From: Rubrobacter sp.
Lineage (GTDB): Bacteria > Actinomycetota > Rubrobacteria > Rubrobacterales > Rubrobacteraceae
Reading direction: 5' to 3'
DNA length: 14,787 nucleotides
Assembly: GCA_016781705.1 (NCBI GenBank)
Contig: JADDPV010000231.1
Span: forward strand, 1-14,787
Positions within the stretch are counted from its first letter, which is position 1. The number at the start of each line of letters is the position of its first letter. Shown one piece after another: positions 6,774-13,743 of this stretch. A program made the position numbers and the translations under genes. A model generated the notes under the pieces. It was not told the origin of the DNA and did no database searches. It saw only the letters and a list, made by a program, of their open reading frames with translations.

Positions 6774-8144
6774 CTAGGCCCGCTCCGAGAGAATCATCCG
6801 GAGGCCGGTGTTTGGTCGCAGGGTGAGGGAGGGGAGCGGCTCGACCGTCTCTTGCCCCGGTGCGTGCCGCAGGCGGAAGCGTTGCGCGATCGTCGCGAGC
6901 AGGAGGACCGCCTCCATCTTGGCGAAGGACTGGCCGATGCAGAGCCTCGGGCCGCCGCCGAAGGGGAAGTAGGCGTACTTCGGGAGGCCCTCCGTGGAGC
7001 CGTCCGTCCAGCGCTCGGGGCGGAAGACCTCCGGGTCCTCAAAGTAGCGCTCGTCGCGGTGCATGACCCACTGGCTGACGATCACCTGGGTCCCCTTGGG
7101 GACGCGGAAGCCCCCGATCTCGCAGTCCTGCAAGGCCTCGCGCCCGAAGCCCCAGACGGGCGGGTAGAGCCGCATGGACTCCTTCACGACCGCGTCCGTG
7201 TAGGAGAGGCCGGCGAGGTCCTTCATGGTGGGAGCACGTCCCCCGAGGGTCTCCCGAAGCTCCCCGTGCAGCGCCTCCTCGACGTCCGGGTGAGCGGCGA
7301 GCAGATGCCAGGTCCACGAGAGGTTCAGGGCCGTGGTCTCGTGGCCGGCGAGGAAGATCGTCAGCACCTCGTCGCGAAGCTGTTCGTCCGTCATGCCCTG
7401 ACCGGTCGCTTCGTCCCGGGTCGCCAGGAGCATGCTGAGGAGGTCGCCGGAGTCCTCGTCCGGGGCGCCGCGCCGCTCGCGGATGATGCCGTAGATGATC
7501 TCCTCCAGCCGCCGGATCGCCCGCCGGAAGCGCAGGTTGGCGGGGGTCGGAATCCTCTCCGGCACCTTGAACAGGATGCCTCCCGTGAAGCGCCCCATCA
7601 CCACCTCCAGGGCCTCCCCGACCTCCTCCTCGAGCTCCTGCGTGATCGCCGCCCCGAAGAGGGTATTGGAGACGATCTTCAGGGTAAGGCGCGACATGTC
7701 CTCCTGGATCCCGCGCGTCTCCCCGTCCTGCCACGACGCGTCGAGCATCCCCTCCGCGCTCTCCACCATCGTCCGACCGTAAGCCGAGATCCTCTGCCGG
7801 TGGAACGCGGGCTGGGCGAGCCTCCGCTGGCGCCGCCAGGGCTCTCCCTCGCTCGTCAAGAGACCCTGCCCCAAAAACCGCAACCCCGAGCGCTCCGCCC
7901 GGTCCTTGATGAAGTTCCGGTTGTTCTTGACGAGCACGTACTCGACGTGGTCCGGGTGGTTCAGGAGGTAAAGTGGCACGTTCAGGAACCGCAACCGCAC
8001 CACGTCCCCGTACCGCTTCGCGCTCCGGGTGAGAAAGCCGAGCTGGTCCGGCATGTACTCCGAGAGGTTGCCGGTGAGCAAGCTTCCTTTGGGCCCGGGA
8101 GGAAGGGTCGGTACGGCAGCGGAGCTTCGCGCGACGTTGGCCAT
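6774..8144 (-). CDS. Cytochrome P450
   Basis: A 456-residue soluble haem monooxygenase with no N-terminal membrane anchor. It begins with the proline-rich hinge LPPGPKG (14-20). C-helix WRRQRR starts at Trp103; the I-helix oxygen-activation motif is AGHETT (266-271); ExxR is Glu322-Arg325 (KESMRLYPP); PERW is at 376-379; and the haem loop FGGGPRLCIG has the thiolate ligand Cys402. AGHETT is the AGxET version common in CYP102/CYP120-like and eukaryote-like bacterial P450s, so fatty-acid or terpenoid substrates are plausible but unproven. No ferredoxin or reductase is encoded here, so partners must be elsewhere. ATG at 8144 is preferred over GTG at 8174 because TACCAT lies exactly 6 nt upstream and the N-terminus then matches family length. 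Divergent from the MBL gene. Confidence 0.95.
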   Translation of the reverse strand: MANVARSSAAVPTLPPGPKGSLLTGNLSEYMPDQLGFLTRSAKRYGDVVRLRFLNVPLYLLNHPDHVEYVLVKNNRNFIKDRAERSGLRFLGQGLLTSEGEPWRRQRRLAQPAFHRQRISAYGRTMVESAEGMLDASWQDGETRGIQEDMSRLTLKIVSNTLFGAAITQELEEEVGEALEVVMGRFTGGILFKVPERIPTPANLRFRRAIRRLEEIIYGIIRERRGAPDEDSGDLLSMLLATRDEATGQGMTDEQLRDEVLTIFLAGHETTALNLSWTWHLLAAHPDVEEALHGELRETLGGRAPTMKDLAGLSYTDAVVKESMRLYPPVWGFGREALQDCEIGGFRVPKGTQVIVSQWVMHRDERYFEDPEVFRPERWTDGSTEGLPKYAYFPFGGGPRLCIGQSFAKMEAVLLLATIAQRFRLRHAPGQETVEPLPSLTLRPNTGLRMILSERA

Positions 8145-8150
8145 GCCCCA

Positions 8151-8156
8151 ATGGTA
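8151..8156 (-). promoter_or_regulatory. -10 element for a leaderless P450 transcript
   Basis: On the minus strand TACCAT is followed by TGGGGC and then the ATG start (8144-8142), again exactly 6 nt. A strong Shine-Dalgarno-like GAGGAGGTGA occurs at 8197-8188, but it is 43 nt from this ATG and cannot serve it. Confidence 0.5.
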
Positions 8157-8250
8157 AACGATCCAACCCCACACAGAGCCCCAACCGTCACCTCCTCGAA
8201 CCCGATTAACTTCCCCACAAATCCCGGTACCCGAAAAATCCGGGCTTGCG

Positions 8251-8290
8251 AAACTAATATAATTAGGATATAAACTACTTATATTAGTTT
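8251..8290. promoter_or_regulatory. 40-bp A/T-rich dyad, probable operator/promoter for the P450-MBL divergent region
   Basis: AAACTAATATAA (8251-8262) is perfectly complementary to TTATATTAGTTT (8279-8290), with 16 bp between. The whole element is very A/T-rich in an otherwise GC-rich region. It contains several -10-like hexamers: TATAAT (8258-8263), TATAAA (8269-8274) and TATATT (8280-8285) on the plus strand, with counterparts on the minus strand. An inner CTAAT-ATA-ATTAG (8254-8266) is a smaller palindrome. It lies 34 bp before the MBL start and 106 bp before the P450 start. The TetR protein encoded by the second gene of the MBL operon is the obvious candidate to bind it. Symmetry is seen directly; function is inferred. 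Confidence 0.65.
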
Positions 8291-8324
8291 AAGGATGTGG
8301 GGCGACCACGGAGAGGATCGGACG

Positions 8325-9065
8325 ATGGAGGCGACGGCTTACGGCGAGCATCTGGTTCGGTTGACGCGCTACCCGAGGATGTTCCCGATCAACGTGTATC
8401 TGGTACGTGAGGACGACGGGTTCACGCTCGTGGACACGGGGATCTCGGGCTGCGACGGGGAGATTCTGGAGGCGGCGCGCGGGTACGGCGGGCGGATCCG
8501 CCGGATCGCGATAACGCACGCTCACGGCGATCACGTCGGATCGCTCGACCGGCTGCGCGAGGCGCTGCCGGCGGTCGAGGTCTTGATAGGCGCGCGCGAT
8601 GCTCGATTCTTGCGCGGCGACCGCTCGCTCGATCCGGGCGAGCCGCAGGACAAGCCGCGTGGCGGGTACCAGACGTGCGCGACGCATCCTACGGGCGAGC
8701 TCTCCGACGGAGACCGCATCGGCTCCCTTCGGGTCGTCGCAGCACCCGGGCATACGCCGGGGCAAGTGGCCTTCTTCGACGCAAGGGACGGGACCTTGAT
8801 CGCCGGCGACGCCTACCAGACCCGAGGCGGCGTCGCCGTCTCCGGCGTCGTGAGGCCGCTCTTCCCCTTCCCGGCCCTCGCCACCTGGCACGGGCCGACC
8901 GCGCTCGAGAGCGCGAACAGGCTGCGGACGCTCGAGCCTTCGCGGCTGGCGGTGGGGCACGGGAAGGTCCTCGAAGATCCCCTACCGGCCATGGACCGGG
9001 CCATCGGGGTCGCCGAGCGCAAGGTGGGGACGCGCTCGGGCATCGCTGCGCGCGGGATCGCCTAA
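8325..9065 (+). CDS. Metallo-beta-lactamase-fold hydrolase
   Basis: A 246-residue cytosolic MBL-fold enzyme. The binuclear metal site is clear: THAHGDHVGS with His65, His67, Asp69 and His70; His143 (APGHTPGQ); Asp162 (AGDAYQT); and His212 (AVGHGK). The length and lack of extra domains fit the glyoxalase-II/lactonase-like general hydrolase group; the substrate cannot be told. ATG at 8325 is preferred over the in-frame ATG at 8295 because GGAGAGGA lies 7 nt upstream and the family starts soon after (FPINVYLV). The tetR gene follows after 4 nt, so they form an operon. The upstream 40-bp dyad is the likely control site, shared with the divergent P450. Confidence 0.9.
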   Translation: MEATAYGEHLVRLTRYPRMFPINVYLVREDDGFTLVDTGISGCDGEILEAARGYGGRIRRIAITHAHGDHVGSLDRLREALPAVEVLIGARDARFLRGDRSLDPGEPQDKPRGGYQTCATHPTGELSDGDRIGSLRVVAAPGHTPGQVAFFDARDGTLIAGDAYQTRGGVAVSGVVRPLFPFPALATWHGPTALESANRLRTLEPSRLAVGHGKVLEDPLPAMDRAIGVAERKVGTRSGIAARGIA

Positions 9066-9069
9066 AGAA

Positions 9070-9675
9070 GTGTCTCCAAGGGTCGGGTTGGATCGGGCGG
9101 CGGTGGTCGGGACCGCCGCCGCCCTCGCCGACGAGCAGGGACTTGATGGGGTGACGCTCGCCGCCCTCGCCTTGCGCCTCGGCATCCGCACGCCCTCGCT
9201 TTACAACCACGTCGCCGGGCTCGAAGGCCTGCGGCGCGAGCTGGCGCTTTTCGGAACCCGTGAGCTTGGCGCCAGGCTCGGACGGGCCGCCGTCGGCAAG
9301 ACGACGGACAAAGCGGTGGTGGCGCTCGGCGAGGCTTATCGCGCCTTCGTGAAGGAGCACCCGGGGCTCTACGCCGCCACGATCCGGGCCTCCCGGCCCT
9401 CGGAACCCGAGGACCGGGAGCTTCGGGAAGCCCAGGGAGAAACGACCGAGACGGTGATCGTCGTGCTCCGGTCTTACGGGCTGAGTGGCGACGACGCGGT
9501 GCACGCTGCTCGGGGTTTGCGCAGCCTCGTGCACGGCTTCACCACGCTAGAATCCGCCGGAGGGTTCGGGCTCCCGCTCGACCTCGACGAGAGCTTCCGC
9601 CGGTTGCTGCAGACCTTCGTTCGCGGCCTGCGAGGGGGCGAGCAGGAGGGGCGGGAGACGGAACGCGGCGGGTAA
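9070..9675 (+). CDS. TetR/AcrR-family regulator with WHG-type ligand domain
   Basis: A 201-residue transcription factor. The N-terminal helix-turn-helix is canonical: ALADEQGLDGVTL then AALALRLGIRTPSLYNHVAG (about residues 18-50). The C-terminal part (YRAFVKEHPGLYAATI, then GLRSLVHGFTTLE) matches the WHG-type TetR C-terminal domain; GFTTLE is typical. It starts with GTG 4 nt after the MBL stop, without a strong Shine-Dalgarno, so it is probably translationally coupled. Its position suggests autoregulation of the MBL-tetR operon and perhaps of P450 through the dyad at 8251-8290. Its stop codon is 1 nt from the hyuB stop, so the two transcripts converge with no terminator between them. Confidence 0.9.
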   Translation: MSPRVGLDRAAVVGTAAALADEQGLDGVTLAALALRLGIRTPSLYNHVAGLEGLRRELALFGTRELGARLGRAAVGKTTDKAVVALGEAYRAFVKEHPGLYAATIRASRPSEPEDRELREAQGETTETVIVVLRSYGLSGDDAVHAARGLRSLVHGFTTLESAGGFGLPLDLDESFRRLLQTFVRGLRGGEQEGRETERGG

Positions 9676-9676
9676 A

Positions 9677-11215
9677 CTACCCGGCTCGCCCGTATCCGCC
9701 GCCGCCCGGCGTCTTTACGGTGACGACGTCGCCCTCCTCCAACTCCCGGCTCGTCTTCGGCGGAAGCTCCTCGCCGTTCAAGAGGTTCTCGCCTACCGCA
9801 CCGGGTCCGCCGCCGTTGGCGCCGCGCGGTCCGTGGCGTCTGCGGTCGGCGAGCAGGGAGAGGCTCGCTCCCCCTTCGAGTACCTCTACCGAGCGAACGA
9901 TGCCGTCGCCGCCGCGGTGCTCGCCGTCGCCGCCCGAGCCGTAGACGAGCTCGTAGCGCCTTACGCGCATGGGGTACTCCATCTCGAAGGCCTCGACGGG
10001 GGTGTTCAGGGTGTTGCTCATGCCGACGTGGACGCCGGAGGGGCCGGGACCCTTGCGGCTCGCCCCCTGGCCGCCCCCGATCGTCTCGTAGTACGTCCAG
10101 CCCCCGTTGCCCGAGCCTCCGATGATGACGTTGTTCATCGTCCCCTGGCCCTGGGCCGGCAGCTCATCCGGGGCGAAGGGGGAGAGGGCGGCGAGGACGG
10201 TGTCGGCGATCCGGTTGCTCGTCTCGACGTTGCCGGCGACGACCGCCGAGGGCTTCTTCGCGTTGACGAGGCTGCCCTCTGGGGCCTTTATCTCGAGCGG
10301 AGCGTACGTGCCGGCGTTCGCTGGGACGTCCTTCGGGAGGAGGACGCGCAGGGCGAAGTAGCACGCAGAGCGGGTCACCGGGAGCGGACAGTTCACGTTG
10401 CCGCGCACGGCACCGGAGGTGCCGGCGAAGTCGACCGTCATCGAGTCGCCCTCTACCCTGACGGTCGCCCTCACTGGGATGTCCTCGTCGGTGGTGCCGT
10501 CGCCTTCGAGGAAGTCCTCGGCGGAACTTTCGCCGTCGGGGAGGTTCCTTATGGCTTCCCGGGTGCGCTTCTCGGTGTAGGAGATCACCTCGTCGAATGC
10601 CTCCAGGACCAGGTCCTTCCCGCGCCGCTCGATAAGCTCGCCGACGCGAACACCCGCGATATTGTTCGCGGCGATCTGGGCGCGGAGGTCGCCGCGCCGC
10701 AGGGCGGGGGTGCGGACGTTCGCCAGGAGGAGGTCCAGGACGTCCTCGACGTACTCCCCACGGCGCACGAGACGGACCGGCGGGATGATGATGCCTTCCT
10801 GGTAGACCTCCCGCGAATCGCTCGGCATGCTCCCCGGCCGCATACCGCCCACGTCCGAGTGGTGCGCGCGGGTGACGGCGTAGCCGGCGATCTCTCCCTC
10901 ATCGGTTACGGGGGAGACGAGGGTGATGTCCGGCAGGTGGGTCCCGCCGGAGTAGGGATCGTTTATGGCGAAGACGTCGCCGGGTTCGGGGCTTCTCCCC
11001 ATCACCGCCCGGACGGCCTCGGGCATCGCGCCGAGATGGACCGGGATGTGCTCGGCCTGTGCGACCATCCGGCCCCGCGCGTCGAAGAGGGCCGTCGAGC
11101 AGTCACGGCGCTCCTTTATGTTCGAGGAGTAGGCGCCCCGGATCAGGACCGCCCCCATCTCCTCGGCGATCCCGCCGAGCGCGCTCGCGAGCACGGAGAG
11201 AGTCACCGGATCCAC
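9677..11215 (-). CDS. hyuB: Hydantoinase/oxoprolinase B subunit
   Basis: A 512-residue HyuB-family protein (N-methylhydantoinase B, 5-oxoprolinase and acetone/acetophenone carboxylase beta family). It works with HyuA in ATP-dependent opening of cyclic amides or lactams, or in ketone carboxylation. Family blocks are intact: RRDCSTALFDARG (37-49), HIPVHLGAMPEAV (56-68), NDPYSGGTHLPDITLVSPV (85-103), AHHSDVGGMRPGSMP (117-131), TMNNVIIGG, and the C-terminal KTPGGGGYG. GTG at 11215 is chosen because family homology begins immediately (MDPVTLSVLASALGG) and GAGAGGGGGTGAGG precedes it. The hyuA stop is only 4 nt upstream, so the two are coupled. The apparent hyuA-hyuB fused frame is an artefact of a frameshift near the end of hyuA. 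The substrate cannot be assigned. Confidence 0.9.
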   Translation of the reverse strand: MDPVTLSVLASALGGIAEEMGAVLIRGAYSSNIKERRDCSTALFDARGRMVAQAEHIPVHLGAMPEAVRAVMGRSPEPGDVFAINDPYSGGTHLPDITLVSPVTDEGEIAGYAVTRAHHSDVGGMRPGSMPSDSREVYQEGIIIPPVRLVRRGEYVEDVLDLLLANVRTPALRRGDLRAQIAANNIAGVRVGELIERRGKDLVLEAFDEVISYTEKRTREAIRNLPDGESSAEDFLEGDGTTDEDIPVRATVRVEGDSMTVDFAGTSGAVRGNVNCPLPVTRSACYFALRVLLPKDVPANAGTYAPLEIKAPEGSLVNAKKPSAVVAGNVETSNRIADTVLAALSPFAPDELPAQGQGTMNNVIIGGSGNGGWTYYETIGGGQGASRKGPGPSGVHVGMSNTLNTPVEAFEMEYPMRVRRYELVYGSGGDGEHRGGDGIVRSVEVLEGGASLSLLADRRRHGPRGANGGGPGAVGENLLNGEELPPKTSRELEEGDVVTVKTPGGGGYGRAG

Positions 11216-11219
11216 GCCC

Positions 11220-13200
11220 TCACCCCCTCTCCAGCACGAGCGTCCCGACCCCGTCCACCCGCCCCCGCCAGCCGGGCCTAACCACGCAAGTCGCCTCCCC
11301 GAACTCCACCACCGCCGGCCCCGTGACCTGCGAGCTCCTGCCCATCCGCTCCCGATGGAGCACCGCCACCTCCCCCCGAAATGCCCCTCGCCGTCGAAGC
11401 TCGCCTCCCGGCGCCCCCGCTCGGCCTCCCCGCTCGCCGGCCCCTCCTCCAGAGTCGGCTTCTCCACGGGCACGGTCGCGACGAGCCTCAGGTTCACGAG
11501 CTCCACCCCCTCGCCCTCCATCCGGTAGCCGTAGCGCCTCTCGTGGGCGTCGTGGAAGCGGCCCTCCAGGCTCTCCAAGGAACCGGCCTCCACTGTCAGC
11601 TCGAAGGACTGCCCCCGGTAGCGCAGGTCGGCCCGGCGGGCGAAGTCTGGCCCTTCGAGGTCGCCGGCGGCGGCCTCCTCCATCTCTGCGAACCTGCTCT
11701 CGACCTCCTCCAGCTCCGCTCCCGCGAGGTCCGTGAGGTGCGGCCGCACGTAGTCCCGGCGGAGGTCGGAGATCGCCAGGCCGAGCGCGCTCAAGACGCC
11801 GCCTGCGCGGGGGACGAGGACCCTCTCCATGCCGAGTTCCTCGGCCAGGGCGCAGGCGTGCATGCCGCCGGCGCCGCCGAACGCGAGGAGGGCGAACTCC
11901 CGGGGATCAAGGCCGCGCTCGACGCTGATGACGCGCAGCGCCCGGACCATCTCGGTGTTGGCGACCCGCACGATACCGAGCGCCACCTCCGGAGCGTCCA
12001 GACCCACCTCCTGCCCGAGCCTCGCGAGAGCTTCCTCCGACAGCTCGCGGTTCAAGATCACCTCGCCGCCCAGTTTCGCCCCGTCCTCCAGGTAGCCGAG
12101 GTAGAGGTTCGCGTCCGCGACGGTCGGTTCCGTGCCGCCCTTGCCGTACCCCGCCGGACCCGGTTCGGCGCCGGCGGAGCGGGGGCCGACGCGTAAAGCC
12201 CCGCCGGCGTCCTCCCAGGCTACGGAGCCGCCGCCCGCACTCACCGTGTGGACGTCGACCATCGGGAGCTTGATGGGGACGCCCGCGACCACGGTCTCCG
12301 TCGTGGTCTGGCCTCGCCGTCGATGATCGCGGCGACGTCCGTGCTCGTCCCGCCCATGTCGAAGCTCAGGAGGTCGCGGTGGCCGGCCAGAGACCCGACG
12401 TACGCGGCCCCCACGACCCCGCCCGCCGGGCCCGAGAGGACGCAGCCCGCGGCGTCCGAGATCGCGTCCCCTATGGGCACCACGCCGCCGGAGGACTGCA
12501 TGATCAAGAGCGCCGGGGCCCCGGCCTCCCCGGTCTTCCCCGCCAGGTTCCTCAGATAAGCCGCGAGCCTCGGGGCCAGGTACGCGTCGGCGGCGGTCGT
12601 GGAGAACCGCTCGTACTCGCGAAACTCCGGGAGCACCTCGCTGGAGAGTGAGACGTGGACGTTCGGCAGCGCCTCCCTCAGCACCTCCCCGACCCGCCGC
12701 TCGTGCTCCGGGTGCGCGAACGCGAAGAGGAGGCAGACCGCCACCGCCTCGACCCCTTCCTCACGGACGGCGGCGACGGCCTCGTTCAGACTCTCCTCGC
12801 TGAGCGGCTCGATCTCGCCATCCGGCCCCATTCTCTCCTTCACGGTGAAGCGGAGCCCGCGCGGGACGAGGGCGGGGGGACGGGCCTGGGCCAGATCGTA
12901 CAGGGAGGGCCGATTCTGCCTGGCTATCTCCAACATGTCCCTGAAGCCCTCGGTCGTCACGAGCGCCGTGCGGGCGCCGCGACGCTCCAGCAGAGCGTTC
13001 GTCGCCACGGTCATCCCGTGGGCGAGGGCGACGACGGAAGACGCCTCCACCCCGGAGGTGTTTACCGCGTTCATCACGCCCTGGGATTGATCCCTCGGCG
13101 TCGAGGGCACCTTCGCGGTGACGAGGCGACCCTGCGAGAGGGCGACGAGGTCGGTAAAGGTCCCGCCTACGTCTACCCCGAGCCGTACCGCGTCCTTCAA
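11220..13200 (-). pseudogene. hyuA: Hydantoinase/oxoprolinase A subunit, two frameshifts as read
   Basis: Reconstructed, this is about 660 residues, normal for HyuA. The ATPase-like (ASKHA) elements are present: LGVDVGGTFTDLV at the N-terminus, and SFDMGGTSTDVA and FGGAGGMHACALAEELG further on. TTG at 13200 is the start, with GAGGGGG 5 nt upstream; it overlaps the stop of the transporter stub (TTGA). Two single-base losses break the frame. Near 12302-12312, DGEARP must shift to reach TTETVVAGVPIKLPM. In the G6 run (C6 on the plus strand, 11372-11377), DGEGHFGG must shift to reach EVAVLHRERMGRSS and the proper end PGWRGRVDGVGTLVLERG. Everything between is well conserved. It is either a recent pseudogene or carries two indel errors. 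Confidence 0.85.
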
Positions 13201-13565
13201 ACCTGCCCCCTCTGCTCGGCGACCCCGATGGGGGCGTAGGCTGGCAGGCACCCGACGAGGAAGGTCGCGACGCCCATGATCGGGAGCGTCAGCACCAGCA
13301 CGGCTTTCCGGCCGATCTTGTCCCCGTAGTGCCCGAAGGCGAGCCCGCCCAACGGACGCGCCAGAAAGCCAACGGCGAACGTCGTGTACGAGAGGATGGT
13401 CCCCGCGGTCTCGCCGAAGCCCGGAAAGAAGAGGGCGGGGAAGACGAGCGCCGCCGTCCCGTAGATGAAGTAGCCGTGCCACTCGATCGTAGTCCCGACG
13501 AAGCTCGCGACCACGACCCTCCGTACGGAGGTCGGCACCACGCCGGCTCTCTCCGTCCTCTCCAA
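13197..13565 (-). pseudogene. Truncated MHS-family (ProP/shikimate-type) MFS transporter
   Basis: Only 122 residues, where the family is about 430-450. Residues 14-30 (VRRVVVASFVGTTIEWH) and LSYTTFAVGFLARPLGG are typical of TM1-TM2 of metabolite:H+ symporters, followed by motif A GHYGDKIGRK (78-87) and TM3. The family's EWYDF in TM1 reads EWHGY here, so the usual Asp is missing. After LPAYAPIGV the protein ends within 8 residues (AEQRGQV, stop). TTG at 13565 has a good GGAGG 5 nt upstream and a perfect TATAAT -10 further up. The stop overlaps the hyuA start. About 300 codons are missing, as if an internal deletion joined the front of the gene to its last few codons. No other segment of the transporter is seen in the window. 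Confidence 0.8.
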
Positions 13566-13608
13566 GAGCTCCTCCAGACTGCGTAGAACTCCTACTCCCC
13601 TCGGGCGG

Positions 13609-13614
13609 ATTATA
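13609..13614 (-). promoter_or_regulatory. -10 element of the transporter-hyuA-hyuB operon
   Basis: A perfect TATAAT on the minus strand lies 43 nt before the TTG start at 13565, giving a leader of about 37 nt. The region 17 nt further upstream has no good TTGACA match, so an activator may be needed. Confidence 0.5.
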
Positions 13615-13673
13615 GATCGAGCCGCCGTTACGGACTCCGGCCCGCCGCACGGGGTTTTGCGATCCCACCGCCG

Positions 13674-13702
13674 TTGACCCTGGCCACGGGTTTGGCAGAC
13701 TT
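13674..13702 (+). promoter_or_regulatory. Candidate promoter of the tautomerase-cyclase gene
   Basis: TTGACC (13674-13679) is separated by 16-17 nt from CAGACT/AGACTT (13696-13702). A start near 13708 would give a leader of about 36 nt carrying GGAGGTGGAGGGG directly before the ATG. It is divergent from the hyu promoter in a 178-bp gap. Confidence 0.4.
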
Positions 13703-13743
13703 GCCCGGGGAACGTTGCCTAGAAGAATCGGAGGTGGAGGGGT

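Noticed and set aside
7039..8184. 381-residue minus-strand frame inside P450
   Set aside because: A shadow in a different frame, Arg/Pro/Gly-rich with no domain pattern, entirely inside a P450 with all motifs intact.
8295..8324. Earlier ATG start for the MBL gene
   Set aside because: It has only a weak AAGG nearby and adds ten residues (MWGDHGEDRT) without family character, whereas the ATG at 8325 has GGAGAGGA at good spacing.
9677..12292. A genuine 871-residue HyuA-HyuB fusion
   Set aside because: The proper HyuA C-terminus and stop (11220) are readable in the next frame, and HyuB has its own Shine-Dalgarno and GTG. The join is a frameshift artefact containing an Arg/Gly/Trp-rich nonsense stretch.
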